From PALSA-270 sp963770245 (lineage in GTDB: Bacteria; Acidobacteriota; Terriglobia; Terriglobales; Acidobacteriaceae), in contig CAVYOX010000012.1 in assembly GCA_963770245.1 (NCBI GenBank), forward strand, positions 1-64,000: 64,000 nt of DNA. Reading direction: 5' to 3'. This document shows, piece after piece, positions 20,713 to 30,087 of the stretch. The translations under genes and the position numbers were made by a program. Every line of letters begins with the position of its first letter. The first letter of the stretch is position 1. Under the pieces are notes generated by a model. The model saw only the letters and a list, made by a program, of their open reading frames with translations, did no database searches and was not told the DNA's origin.

Positions 20713-22083
20713 TTACCGGCGGAGGCTTTCTTCGTAAGACAATTTCGTGTGTACTGCATCTACATAACATTCCTTTCCGGGTCTTGCTGGGCTCCCAGAC
20801 GCTTGCTGGTTGGAATGGGGAACAGATTTCTTGGCGATCGAGAAAAGCGCTGTCGTGTATGCCACCAGAAAGTAAGGAAACATCTGATAAGCCACACTGC
20901 CAAACAAAGACCCGACTACGAACCCGGCTAAACTAGCGTAGAGGGCGCTAGCCAACATTCCCAATTCTCGCCGTCCCCGTGTCAATTGTTTGGTCTTCCG
21001 CAAGTTCTTGAAACCCGTCCACAGAATCAAGAGGTAAAAGATCAATGCCGGCACCCCTCCTTCAGAGCTCATTTGTGTGAAGGAGTTATGGGTCACATGC
21101 CAGTCGCCGGATATGACCTGAAAGTTGCCGGGCCCGACACCGAATAGCGGATGTTCTTTCGTCACCTCGACACTACGCCAAAACAATTGCTCGCGCTGCT
21201 GGGCTGAGCCGTACGCAGATGCAACGTTTTCCTTTGTGTCGAATGTCCCCTCGAGACGCGCCAGCAGCATTCCGCTTGAAGATCGCCAAAGCACCACAGC
21301 TGCCAACGCTGTGAGCACCAATAGGTAGCGTCGGTGTCCCCGGATGGCGAATTCAAAAAGGAGAACGGCCGCGATAACGATGAGAGTGATGAATCCTCCT
21401 CGCGATCCCGTCAGGAGTACAACGTAGGTCATCACTAGGATTGCAAGCGCCCAAGCAACCTTCCGCAGTCTGCTCTCGCTTAGGAACATGAGCGCTAGAC
21501 ACAGCGGAAGTGAGATGATGATTGCCAGAGCCAGATCATTGGGATTGGAATAGTTTCCACCGAGCGCTCCTGCCAGCCGCCCAACGAACAAGTGCCCTTT
21601 CAGAACAGCGAATGCGGCGACCGCCGCAACAGATGTGGCCTGAATGAGGATGAGCAGACGCAATCGTCTCATTGTGTTTACGGCTACGGCCATTACGATA
21701 ACGATGATCAGGACCTTTGCGAAATCGAGCGTAGTCTGAAACGCCCCACCCCGCCACACCGGAGACATCATCGCGGCAAGAAACAACTGTCCAACCAAAA
21801 GACCTAGGAGGAAGACCTCCCCTGGCAAGCGGTGACGAATGTGGCGGAGGGAAAAGAGCAACGCGAGAAGGGCCAATATTCCCGCGATTTTTGCCAACGG
21901 CACATTCGAGAGACCGGGGATCCAGTCCTGTGGCCGAGCACTGTAAATGAATATGAATAGCAGCAGAGCCACATACGAACCAACGAGGGGTTGTCGCTGT
22001 AAAGTTCGTTGCCGCGCTGCGACGGACTTCATGCTCGTCGCGGCTATGAGGCCACTTGTGTCGCTGTGATTTCTGCTAGTCAC
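20713..22083 (-). CDS. O-antigen ligase/Wzy-type polymerase
   Basis: The 456-residue polytopic membrane protein has about ten to twelve hydrophobic segments (for example YVALLLFIFIYSARP, LLVGQLFLAAMMSP, LVVCGT-like stretches near the C-terminus). A large extracytoplasmic loop contains HPLFGVGPGNFQVISGDWHVTHNSFTQMSSEGG, the HN-loop typical of the Wzy_C/O-antigen ligase family. In this context it most probably polymerises EPS repeat units. The C-terminal tail is long and hydrophilic. Confidence 0.85.
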   Translation of the reverse strand: MTSRNHSDTSGLIAATSMKSVAARQRTLQRQPLVGSYVALLLFIFIYSARPQDWIPGLSNVPLAKIAGILALLALLFSLRHIRHRLPGEVFLLGLLVGQLFLAAMMSPVWRGGAFQTTLDFAKVLIIVIVMAVAVNTMRRLRLLILIQATSVAAVAAFAVLKGHLFVGRLAGALGGNYSNPNDLALAIIISLPLCLALMFLSESRLRKVAWALAILVMTYVVLLTGSRGGFITLIVIAAVLLFEFAIRGHRRYLLVLTALAAVVLWRSSSGMLLARLEGTFDTKENVASAYGSAQQREQLFWRSVEVTKEHPLFGVGPGNFQVISGDWHVTHNSFTQMSSEGGVPALIFYLLILWTGFKNLRKTKQLTRGRRELGMLASALYASLAGFVVGSLFGSVAYQMFPYFLVAYTTALFSIAKKSVPHSNQQASGSPARPGKECYVDAVHTKLSYEESLRR

Positions 22084-22546
22084 TGCGGCCCTGCTGCCTT
22101 CCTATCCGTATTGAAATAAATGAATGCAACGGTAGCCGCGGTGTTTGAGACAACAAACACCAGCGACACATTCGACAGCCGGGACAAGAAGACAGTCTTC
22201 GCACGGACTATTGTCAATGTGGCCGGATTGTACAAACCACACGGAAGCATGAAAACAAGCTCACTCGCACCATTCGAAACCACAATGTCAAACTCACGGC
22301 GACACCCGAGCACCATTGATCCTCGCAGGTACGTAGCCCGGGGCCGGGTGGTTCTCTTGGGTCTCTATGGTGGATCGATCCAGGAACCTCTTAGAAATGC
22401 ACCCGAAACTAATTCTTGCGCCTATGCGTGTATGGGAGATGCATGAAGACATGTTCCTCGGTGCGGCTCAATGACATCTGCTCCGCCATGTCCGGTTGCG
22501 GCGGGATGCAGGAGTCCAAGCCGCAGCGGTTCTCGCCAAGGAGGCA
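22084..22546. other. 463-base gap in EPS cluster without a supported gene
   Basis: A leftward frame of 78 codons (22080-22316) overlaps the polymerase start by four bases, but it lacks a ribosome-binding site and any family signature. The remainder shows only short frames. It may hold a decayed gene. Confidence 0.5.
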
Positions 22547-23722
22547 TTACTCGACCCGTTGCCAAGTCGCTTCCTCACGGCCGAACAGGAACCGCCAAAA
22601 ACCGACCAGGAATGCCGCATTGATCGCGAACATGAAGTAACCCATCAGACCGTAGCGGACGCGCTGCAACCGGTGGCGAAACAGAAAACCGATGGCCGCC
22701 CAGAGGCAGAAGAGAAGCTGGGCGATAAAAACCATGCGATAAAACGGCCTGGCAAGCAAGAAACCGCTGCTTGCAAGCAAACCGATCAGCAGGAACGGCA
22801 ACATCCATCGTAGTAGCCGGTGGGAGAAAAAGGCGAAGCCGCTGAAGCTGAGAAGATTGCGCGTAAGCAGCGACCCCAGGATTCGATAACTGCCTGCGGC
22901 CACTCGCACGCGGCGAGCAAATTCTCCGGCAATCGAGGAGGCAGCGACGTCTGTAGCTCGAGCTTCCGGATCGTAGAGAACCCGATAGCCCGCATTGCGG
23001 GCAGTCATGGGGATCAGAAAATCATCCATGGTCGTGTTGGGAGCAAGCGGAAAATAGCACTGGCGCCGCAGCGCATAGATGGCCCCGCTGGCGCCCAAGG
23101 TGGCCCCTAAGCGAGCCTCCATGAGCCGCAGCATACTTTCATAGCCCCAGTAAACGCCGTCCGTGCGCTCGGATTCGAGCGTACGCGTAAATTCAAGCGC
23201 GCCGCAAACCACGCCAACAGCGGGATCCTGGAAATGCCGGACCAAGCAGGGGATGGCATTGCGATCGAACAGGGCGGAGCCATCCGAGAAGACAAGTATT
23301 TCGTGCTGGGCCTTCGCGACACCGACATTGAGTGCGTTCCATTTCCCTTTTCGGCGGGGAAGAATCACGATCTTGACGTTCAGATCGCTCAGGCTCGCGA
23401 GAATCTCGTTGGTGCCATCTGTCGAGCCATCCGAGACGAGCATGATTTCAAGCTTTTCGCACGGATAATCCGACTGACGCAAGTTGCTGAGCTTGTCGAG
23501 CAAACACGCGACTTCGTTATAGAGCGGAACAATTACAGTGACGTCCGGCAGTTGATCGGAGCCGAGTCGCAGCGCGCGCCGGTTATGTCTCGTTTTCAGG
23601 TACCGCCAGTCGCGCAGAACTTGTGAAGCGGCATAGGCAATAAACAAGATGATCGGATAAAGGAGATACGTGTGCACAATCAGAACGAGGCAAATCCAAA
23701 ATATGTAAAATGCAATGGTCAC
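22547..23722 (-). CDS. Membrane-bound glycosyltransferase family 2
   Basis: The 391-residue GT-A enzyme is anchored by an N-terminal helix (IFWICLVLIVHTYLLYPII) and several C-terminal helices. The catalytic core has DVTVIVPLYNEVACLL near residue 60, MLVSDGSTDGTNEIL, RRKGKWNALNVGVAKA, VFSDGSALFDRNA (the DXD-like Asp), and TMDDFLIPMTARNAGYRV. The C-terminal helices suggest a processive or membrane-tethered GT2 such as those of hyaluronan/cellulose-type systems. It overlaps the preceding phosphoglycosyltransferase by four bases (ATGA). Confidence 0.9.
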   Translation of the reverse strand: MTIAFYIFWICLVLIVHTYLLYPIILFIAYAASQVLRDWRYLKTRHNRRALRLGSDQLPDVTVIVPLYNEVACLLDKLSNLRQSDYPCEKLEIMLVSDGSTDGTNEILASLSDLNVKIVILPRRKGKWNALNVGVAKAQHEILVFSDGSALFDRNAIPCLVRHFQDPAVGVVCGALEFTRTLESERTDGVYWGYESMLRLMEARLGATLGASGAIYALRRQCYFPLAPNTTMDDFLIPMTARNAGYRVLYDPEARATDVAASSIAGEFARRVRVAAGSYRILGSLLTRNLLSFSGFAFFSHRLLRWMLPFLLIGLLASSGFLLARPFYRMVFIAQLLFCLWAAIGFLFRHRLQRVRYGLMGYFMFAINAAFLVGFWRFLFGREEATWQRVE

Positions 23723-25290
23723 TGGGGGGGCCTGAGCCCGCCATCCGGTCTAAGAAAGAATTCTTGGCGGTCCGCAAGAGAACTGGTGATCCCGGCCTGA
23801 ACCTTCGATTCTTCCTGAAGGAGGTTGTCTGAGATGACCGCGGTTGATATCGCGGTCAATCCGGGCTCGACTTTGTCCAAGCCAAGGATTTGATTGATGG
23901 TTGGAACCACATGGGTTCGCACGCCAAGTGCGCCGCAGCATTGATGGATTCCTTGCAAAGATGCTTGCGACATCGAATGCATGCACAACATTACATCACT
24001 TGCGGTGTGCTTACGGATTAGGCCGGCGAGGTCTTCCGAACGCCCTAAGACGCGGCGCCCGGCAATCGAATGGCCCTGTTTCGCGGGGTCGTCGTCCACG
24101 AATCCGACGAGTTCGAGGTGAGGGCAGCGCGCAATCGTTTGTGATGTTTCTGCACCGGAAAGCCCCGCACCAACAATGAGGATGCGTCTCCGTTTCTCCG
24201 GATTCCAAGGTTGGTAATGGTGGTTCAGTGCGTAGAGGGTTCGGCGTAGAACGCGCAGCCCAATGGTTCCGCATACAACCAGCAAGTACTCCAGGATGAT
24301 AACGGTCAGAGGCAGAGACAGCCAATGGGAACCCGCCGGTCCTCGGAAAGGGAGCAAGCGAAACAGCAGCAAAGCGCCGGAAACAAAAGAGGAACAGACA
24401 ACCAGCATGGCTGCATCCACACTGTTCGCGTATCGCCAAACCATATCGTAGATTCCGAAAATTCTATGAGCCGCCAACCGGGCCAGCGGCAGGATCAGCA
24501 TCAAGACATCTCTTTGTGTTTGCCGAAACGCCGGGATCTGACCTTCAAAACGAAGCCAATAAGCCAGCCAGACCGCCATCGCGAAGACAATTCCCTCGAG
24601 CAGCATTTGAGCCGTCCTGCTATAGGGATTGATCCCATGTCTGTGGAAGTGGGACGATTCCGGCTTCGACTTGCCGGGAAGAATCAGCAGCAAGGTCAGC
24701 AGGATAAGTTTCAGGTCAATCGTGAAGCTCAGATTCTTCAGGTACTGTGCATCGAGATGGCTCTTTTGCACTTGAAGTTCGCGGTAGGCCGCGTGTGGAT
24801 CTTCTTGCTGGCTGCAGTAGTCCTCCTCGCTGTGGTGATAGACCGTGGCGTAAGACGTGATTCCCGGCCGCAACGTTAGGAGCGCCCGCTCCTCCGGGAG
24901 CTCGAGGTGGACGTTCTCAAGGGGCCGGGGGCGAGGTCCTACCAGGCTCATGTCACCGAGAACTATGTTGATTAATTGAGGGATTTCATCGAGTTTGCTG
25001 CGCCGCAGCAGCCCGCCGACAAGGGTTAGCCGCGCATCTTTTGCAACGACCACAGCGGCGCCGAGTTGGTCGGCTCCAAGACACATCGTCCGGAACTTGA
25101 ACAACCGGAAGGGTCGGCCGCCCAAGCCCGGACGAACTTGACGAAAGAACACCGGGCCGCGCGAAGTCAAGCGAACGAGCAGCGCGACCGCCAGCATGAT
25201 CGGGCTGAGCACGACCAGGCCGATGCTTGCAGCGGTCAAGTCAAAGGCTCGCTTGCCCCAGCGCTGGTAGAATTCGTTGTGGGTCGGCAC
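23719..25290 (-). CDS. Phosphoglycosyltransferase fused to CapD/FlaA1-like membrane-Rossmann half
   Basis: The 523-residue protein starts at GTG. Residues 1-205 form a bacterial sugar transferase domain: KRAFDLTAASIGLVVLSP, GPVFFRQVRPGLGGRPF, FKFRTMCLGAD, LRRSKLDEIPQLINIVLGD with MSLVGPRPRP. Residues 220-520 form a multi-helix part (YSRTAQMLLEGIVFAMAVW) and a Rossmann domain (RILIVGAGLSGAETSQTIA, ELVGFVDDDPAKQG, SIAGRRVLG), matching the N-terminal half of CapD/WbpM-type proteins. The catalytic SDR domain is absent. In usual WbaP-type enzymes the membrane-Rossmann part precedes the transferase, so the order here is reversed. It should start EPS synthesis by loading a sugar-1-phosphate onto the lipid carrier. 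Confidence 0.85.
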   Translation of the reverse strand: MPTHNEFYQRWGKRAFDLTAASIGLVVLSPIMLAVALLVRLTSRGPVFFRQVRPGLGGRPFRLFKFRTMCLGADQLGAAVVVAKDARLTLVGGLLRRSKLDEIPQLINIVLGDMSLVGPRPRPLENVHLELPEERALLTLRPGITSYATVYHHSEEDYCSQQEDPHAAYRELQVQKSHLDAQYLKNLSFTIDLKLILLTLLLILPGKSKPESSHFHRHGINPYSRTAQMLLEGIVFAMAVWLAYWLRFEGQIPAFRQTQRDVLMLILPLARLAAHRIFGIYDMVWRYANSVDAAMLVVCSSFVSGALLLFRLLPFRGPAGSHWLSLPLTVIILEYLLVVCGTIGLRVLRRTLYALNHHYQPWNPEKRRRILIVGAGLSGAETSQTIARCPHLELVGFVDDDPAKQGHSIAGRRVLGRSEDLAGLIRKHTASDVMLCMHSMSQASLQGIHQCCGALGVRTHVVPTINQILGLDKVEPGLTAISTAVISDNLLQEESKVQAGITSSLADRQEFFLRPDGGLRPPQ

Positions 25291-25370
25291 GGGATTCCTT
25301 ATTTCAAGAAGAAAAAACCTTCGAGAATTCAGCTTCAGATTTCTCGGATTGGCTCGGTGGGCGGAAGCTT

Positions 25371-26387
25371 CTAACTAGCTTCTAACTGGTGTCGAGCGAC
25401 ATGCTGATCGACCCGGCTAACAGGAATGCGTTCCCGAAGCGGTGCCGAGATCGCGACGAGGATCTCGTCCAAAGTCTTGGTCGGCCGATATCCGATCAGG
25501 TGGCGAATCCGGCTCAAGTCCGGGACCCGGCGGGACATGTCCTCGAAACCCGATTCATAGGCCTGGTCATAGGGGATGAGCCGGATGCGTGACTCGGAGG
25601 CCGTCGCGCGCTTCACCCGTTCGGCCAGTTCGAGGATGGTGATCTCTTCGTCGCTGCCCACATTGAAGACTTTGCCGGGCGCGTTTGGATTCTTGACCAG
25701 GGCAATCATGGCCCGGACTACGTCGCCGACCCAGCCAAAACAGCGGCTCTGGCGGCCGTCTCCGAAGACAGTGAGAGTCTCGCCCGCCATGGCCTGGCGG
25801 ATGAATGTGGGCACCACCATGCCGTACTGGCCGGTTTGCCGCGGGCCGATGGTGTTGAAGAGCCGAACGACAATTGCGGGCAGTTTCTTTTCTCGCCAAT
25901 AGGCGAGGGCCAAGAACTCATCAATCGCTTTCGAGCATGCGTAGCTCCAGCGCCCTCTGTCGGGGGGGCCGATCACCAGGTCATCTTCTTCGCTGAACGG
26001 GAATTTCTGGCTCTTGCCGTAAACCTCGGAGGTCGAAGCGATCAACACAGTCTTTCTTTTTTTGGTCGCAAGCTCGAGTAACAACTCGGTGGGCCGGATG
26101 TTCGTCTCAATGGTTCTGACGGGCGATTCGATGATCAGCCGGACACCTACAGCGGCGGCAAGGTGAAAAATCACGTCGGACTGATCCACCAATTCGGCGA
26201 GCAGAGGGCGGTTCATCATCGTATCGATCGCGAGATGAAAGTCTGGGTTGCCGCGCAGATGCTGGATGTTTTCGATCGAGCCCGTAGACAAGTCATCGAG
26301 AACGGTAACCACACTCCTCTCTTCGAGCAGAGCATCAGCCAGGTGCGATCCAATGAAGCCGGTTCCGCCCGTTATCAAACAGCGCAT
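25371..26387 (-). CDS. NAD-dependent sugar epimerase/dehydratase
   Basis: This is an extended SDR of about 338 residues. The NAD motif TGGTGFIG is at the N-terminus, the acidic D follows strand 2 (VTVLDDLSTGS), and the active-site region has ASTSEVYG and the YACSK form of YxxxK. GPRQTGQYGMVVPTFI and GDGRQSRCFGWVGDVVRA are typical of UDP-glucuronate decarboxylase/UDP-glucose epimerase relatives. The ATG at 26387 is chosen because the family starts at MRCLITGG. It should supply an activated sugar to the EPS. Confidence 0.9.
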   Translation of the reverse strand: MRCLITGGTGFIGSHLADALLEERSVVTVLDDLSTGSIENIQHLRGNPDFHLAIDTMMNRPLLAELVDQSDVIFHLAAAVGVRLIIESPVRTIETNIRPTELLLELATKKRKTVLIASTSEVYGKSQKFPFSEEDDLVIGPPDRGRWSYACSKAIDEFLALAYWREKKLPAIVVRLFNTIGPRQTGQYGMVVPTFIRQAMAGETLTVFGDGRQSRCFGWVGDVVRAMIALVKNPNAPGKVFNVGSDEEITILELAERVKRATASESRIRLIPYDQAYESGFEDMSRRVPDLSRIRHLIGYRPTKTLDEILVAISAPLRERIPVSRVDQHVARHQLEAS

Positions 26388-26436
26388 AACCTTATACCCC
26401 CCGAAAAGGACACCTCGCTGATCCACGGACCAGCGA

Positions 26437-26847
26437 TCACACGCTAAGCTGTGAGCCTAACTTCAGAGCCTTTCCTTGTAGCCGGAAGAAAGGGCGACTG
26501 AACCAGGCATATAGCCACGAATCACTTAACTCATTTTGTAAGATTCGAACGAATTCCCTGCTGGGCAATGGGCACATAAACCATTCCAGCCAATACGGCG
26601 AAGAGCAAGCCGTTGGAAGAGGGAATTCACGGAAGGGCCGATGCAGCCCGGCAGCCTCTCTCGGCTTAACTGTGCGTCGCGAAGATTCCCCCCTGAGGGC
26701 AAGCGCAGCGACAAAGCGTTGCATCATGAGTGCTCCGGTGCCAGGTATCCGGCGACTCGGGAGGTTGCGAAGCGATCCATGCATCAGCAGAATCGAGAGG
26801 AGGGCGAGCACGCAGAAGAAGAAGCCGACCACCAAACTCGGGGTCAT
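26437..26847 (-). CDS. Small membrane protein of unknown function
   Basis: A 136-codon frame begins by a four-base ATGA overlap with the end of the kinase gene, which argues for translation. It has one N-terminal membrane helix (LVVGFFFCVLALLSILLM) followed by a basic, Pro/Arg-rich soluble part. No family is recognised. Confidence 0.45.
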   Translation of the reverse strand: MTPSLVVGFFFCVLALLSILLMHGSLRNLPSRRIPGTGALMMQRFVAALALRGESSRRTVKPREAAGLHRPFREFPLPTACSSPYWLEWFMCPLPSREFVRILQNELSDSWLYAWFSRPFFRLQGKALKLGSQLSV

Positions 26848-27777
26848 TTATCTCTTCTATCTCTTCGTGACCATTTTCTTGGGCGGGCTGAACCAGCGTA
26901 ATATTGACCTTGATAACTGAGTTGGTCGAATTCCGTCGCCTCGTTCATCACCACGCCGATCAACTTGGGATGATCGAGAGCCTGTAGGCCCCTTTTCAGA
27001 GCCTTGACCGGCGTGATGCCCTCCCGGACAACCAGGAGTGTGCCATCCACTAATTTCGACCACAGGTTGACGTCAACGATCGGAAGCATCGGGGTCGAAT
27101 CTACCACGATCCACTCAAACTGGCTGGCCAACTGCGTGAAGGCTTTCACAAATCGCGCCGAGCGTAAGATGTCCGAGGGTCGATCGCAAGGCTTACCTGC
27201 AGAAAGAAACCATAGTGGCATGTCATTCAACCTGTGAACGAACTGCGCGAGCTCATGATCCGGACCAGACCACCAATGACTCAGACCGTGCAATTCGCTC
27301 AAGCCGAGTAGCGCTGCCAGGGTCGGTCTATGCAGATCTCCTTCGATCAGCAGAGTCTTAGAGCCAGAATACTTGGCGAGTGTCACCGCCATATTTCCAG
27401 CCACCAGGGTTTTGCCCTCGTTGATCACGCTGCTAGTGACTTGGAATGACTTCAGCTTATGTTGCTTGCGCAGGTAGTCCAACCTCGTGACCAGGGCGCG
27501 AAATTTCTCGGCGCCCAGGCTGTTGGGATCAGTCAAGGCAACTAGGTGTGACTCGGGCGAAGCCTTCACGGGAACCGAACGAGCCCCTAAGGATCTCGAT
27601 CGGCTTCGGTAGGACTTCGTTCAACACATTTCCCTTCTGCGTGTTTTCGGACGGAACTGTGTTCGCGGCAGTCACAACCGGCGGAACCACATCGGGTAAA
27701 GCTGCCGCTGGCGGAACGACGTTCGGTGAACGACGTTTCGCTTCCACATTGCTCAGGGCTTCAAATAGCCGACTCAT
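26844..27777 (-). CDS. CpsD/CapB-type tyrosine kinase, split by a frameshift
   Basis: The start MSRLFEALSNVEAKRR at 27777 is the typical N-terminus of EPS-associated CpsD-like kinases, followed by a Pro/Val-rich linker. The P-loop ATPase part lies in another frame (26844-27569), which has its own GTG start. The frames join at a CCCC run (27584-27587) if one base is removed. The Walker A is weak (SSVINEGKTLVAGN), Walker A' is LLIEGDLHRPT where the family has a DADLRRP-like motif, and Walker B is IVVDSTPML. The C-terminus has a tyrosine-containing stretch (YQGQYYAG). It would act with the Wzz/GumC protein to control chain length. Real decay, a two-protein arrangement or a read error are all possible. 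Confidence 0.75.
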
Positions 27778-27971
27778 ACTTTCTTGCTCTTGATTGCTGT
27801 GCTGCTTCCGTCTGGCGCGTCTCGGGTCGTCGATCAACTACAACTATTTGCAAGTGGCGTGCCACCGCGGCGTTCGCGGAGCGTTGGCAGTGGATCTGCC
27901 CTCGAAGTCTTCTCTATTTTCAGAGCACTTGGCGTCGGCTTCGGCTCCGCCACATTTTCCTGAGACTCTTC

Positions 27972-29591
27972 CTAACCTTTGTAGAGGGCGTAGAGGTTGC
28001 CAAGCACAATTAACATGACCAACGCTACAGCTGTTCCAAGCTCGGCCCATTTTCCCAGTACGCGAAAATGATTTTCCCTGGGCGTGCTCAAGCGAGGAAT
28101 CCCCACCAGCACGCGGACTGGAACAATCCCTTCGAGGTCCTTTTCCTGTCGAATACGTAGATCGGTCAGTTCAAGGATGGCGGCCAGACCTAGTCCAAGA
28201 CAAATACCCGCAATCAACCCGCCCATACTGAACCACAAATGGTTTGGCGACGAAGGCTTATCGGGCAAGCTCGGCGGATCGACGATGCGGAACTGTTCAC
28301 CCTGCTGCTGGTGTTCGAGGCTCGTAGCCAGCTGCGACTGCATTTGTTTCTGTTGAAGTGAGTTGTAATTAAACTTTGATTCTTCATACCCACGGGAAAT
28401 ATTTGTCAGTTCCTCCTCCGTCTCCGGAGTCAAGTTCAGACGCCCCTGATATGCAGAAATTTGCGACTCGAGATCTCTTTCACGCTGTTGATCGTTGAGG
28501 ATTTCCAGCTGATTGGCCTTGAGCTGGCCTTGCACCTGCATCATGGAAGTCGGTGAACCGCGTTGAACTTCTCCCATCGCTGCGCCGTCGACAGCAGGCG
28601 TTATCTTGGGATCTTTCTGACTGGAAGCTGTTTCGTTTTGGGCTTGCTTTTCCATTTTCTCTGTCTTCGCAATCATATCTTTGAGCGCAATAATGTCTGG
28701 ATGCTCGTCGGTATACCGTGACTGCAGGTCCCGAAGTTGGTGGTGCAGTTCGAGCAGATCCTTTTCCAGAGTTGGCGTTGATGTCATTATCGAATTTCCC
28801 GTGCCTAGACTCGCCTGCGCCGACTGATACTGTTGCAGCAGTGACTCCAAATAGAGCTTCTGTTGCTTGGCTGCATCCAGGGTCTGTTGAGTGTTCTGCA
28901 ACTGATTCTGCAAGCCCGCCAGAATTTGGACATTGCTCTCGAGCTGGCTGGGTAGTTCCCCAAGGTGTTTCGCCTTGAAGACCGCTACTTTGGCTTCCTG
29001 CGCTGCCATGTTGGCCCGGGCATCCGCGAGCTGGTTTTCAAGGAAGGCCGTTGTGTTCTCGGAAAGTTGTCGCTGCGCCTGCACATTTTCGTCGATGAAC
29101 AATGTAGTCAGTTCACTGTTCACTTTGCGTGCAAGCTCGGGCGATCCAGCCGAATAACGCATTTTAAAAGCTGTGAATTCTCCCGGACGGCCGGGCGTCT
29201 CCACCAGCTCAATCTTGGTGTCGTTGCGCATTTGTTCGACCGGATCACCGGACCTCACCAGGCCGTTCAGGCCGGGAGGCCGGGAATAAAGATGAAAACG
29301 GTCGATCGCCGCCTGCAGGCGAGTGCGACTGAGAATCTGCTCCGTCAAACTCTGCAGGCGTTCCTGAAGATTGCTCGTGGTGTTGGGCACTACATATTGA
29401 TCGGGGACCTTTTGCTGCTCCACCAGGATTAGCGCCTCCGACTGATACGTGGATGGCAGAAGCCAACTCACTCCCCAAACGGCCGCCCATGCAAGAAACA
29501 GCGGGAGCAAGATCCACCAGCGCCTTCGAAGCGCGATGGCCCAGTAATCCTCCCACCTTAGAAACACCGTATTATTTAGTTCATCGGGCAT
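27972..29591 (-). CDS. Wzz/GumC-like polysaccharide copolymerase
   Basis: The 539-residue protein has an N-terminal cytosolic tip (EDYWAIALRRRWW), a first membrane helix, and the Wzz motif LPSTYQSEALILVEQQKVPD. A long periplasmic coiled-coil region (about residues 190-430) contains the GNVL-like repeats ENQLADARANMAAQEAKV and GLQNQLQNTQQTLDAAKQQ. A proline-rich VVDPPSLPDKPSSPN segment leads to the second helix cluster, followed by a short cytosolic tail. This layout is a PCP-2a/GumC-type chain-length regulator without a fused kinase, which matches the separate kinase downstream. Confidence 0.9.
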   Translation of the reverse strand: MPDELNNTVFLRWEDYWAIALRRRWWILLPLFLAWAAVWGVSWLLPSTYQSEALILVEQQKVPDQYVVPNTTSNLQERLQSLTEQILSRTRLQAAIDRFHLYSRPPGLNGLVRSGDPVEQMRNDTKIELVETPGRPGEFTAFKMRYSAGSPELARKVNSELTTLFIDENVQAQRQLSENTTAFLENQLADARANMAAQEAKVAVFKAKHLGELPSQLESNVQILAGLQNQLQNTQQTLDAAKQQKLYLESLLQQYQSAQASLGTGNSIMTSTPTLEKDLLELHHQLRDLQSRYTDEHPDIIALKDMIAKTEKMEKQAQNETASSQKDPKITPAVDGAAMGEVQRGSPTSMMQVQGQLKANQLEILNDQQRERDLESQISAYQGRLNLTPETEEELTNISRGYEESKFNYNSLQQKQMQSQLATSLEHQQQGEQFRIVDPPSLPDKPSSPNHLWFSMGGLIAGICLGLGLAAILELTDLRIRQEKDLEGIVPVRVLVGIPRLSTPRENHFRVLGKWAELGTAVALVMLIVLGNLYALYKG

Positions 29592-30087
29592 TCCAACCCC
29601 CGGTCGGCCTTATCACCGCAGAATGATAGATGTGGGAAAAGGCTTCGCAAACGCCAAGCCCATGAGCATACATCCGGTTCCAAGCAGGTCGACCTACCAG
29701 AACCAGAATCAGACAAGTCATTTCGATCAATTGTTGGGCCCCGGCTTGAGCTTGGGTAACTCTTCCCTGCCCTGGCAGTGGCGCACCCCGAATTTTGTCG
29801 TCAGCGGGTGATTCCGAGCTTGGCCCAGGCTAAAGAGTTGTCGGGCCCGACAGGCGAAGACAGGTCCAGCGACACCTGTGCCGGCGTCGGGACAACGGAA
29901 CTTTTGCGGCAGCTGCGTTACCGTGCAAGATGAACGCGGTCGCTACCCGAGGTTGAATGAACGCCGGACCAGCACAGCAGGTAGCACCACGCTTGCAACA
30001 GCCACCTTCGCCAGTCAGCCGCGGGCGGGCGGTTTCTTGACCGTGAGCGCCGGAGGGCGAAGAGCTAGCGGGATAGTCTCCTTGGGC
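29592..30087. other. 496-base gap in EPS cluster
   Basis: No convincing frame was found. A rightward 88-codon frame (29878-30144) has no family signature. This is the position where a Wza exporter might be expected, but none was seen. Confidence 0.5.

Noticed and set aside
22080..22316. 78-codon leftward frame before the polymerase gene
   Set aside because: The four-base overlap with the polymerase is suggestive, but there is no ribosome-binding site and no family match.
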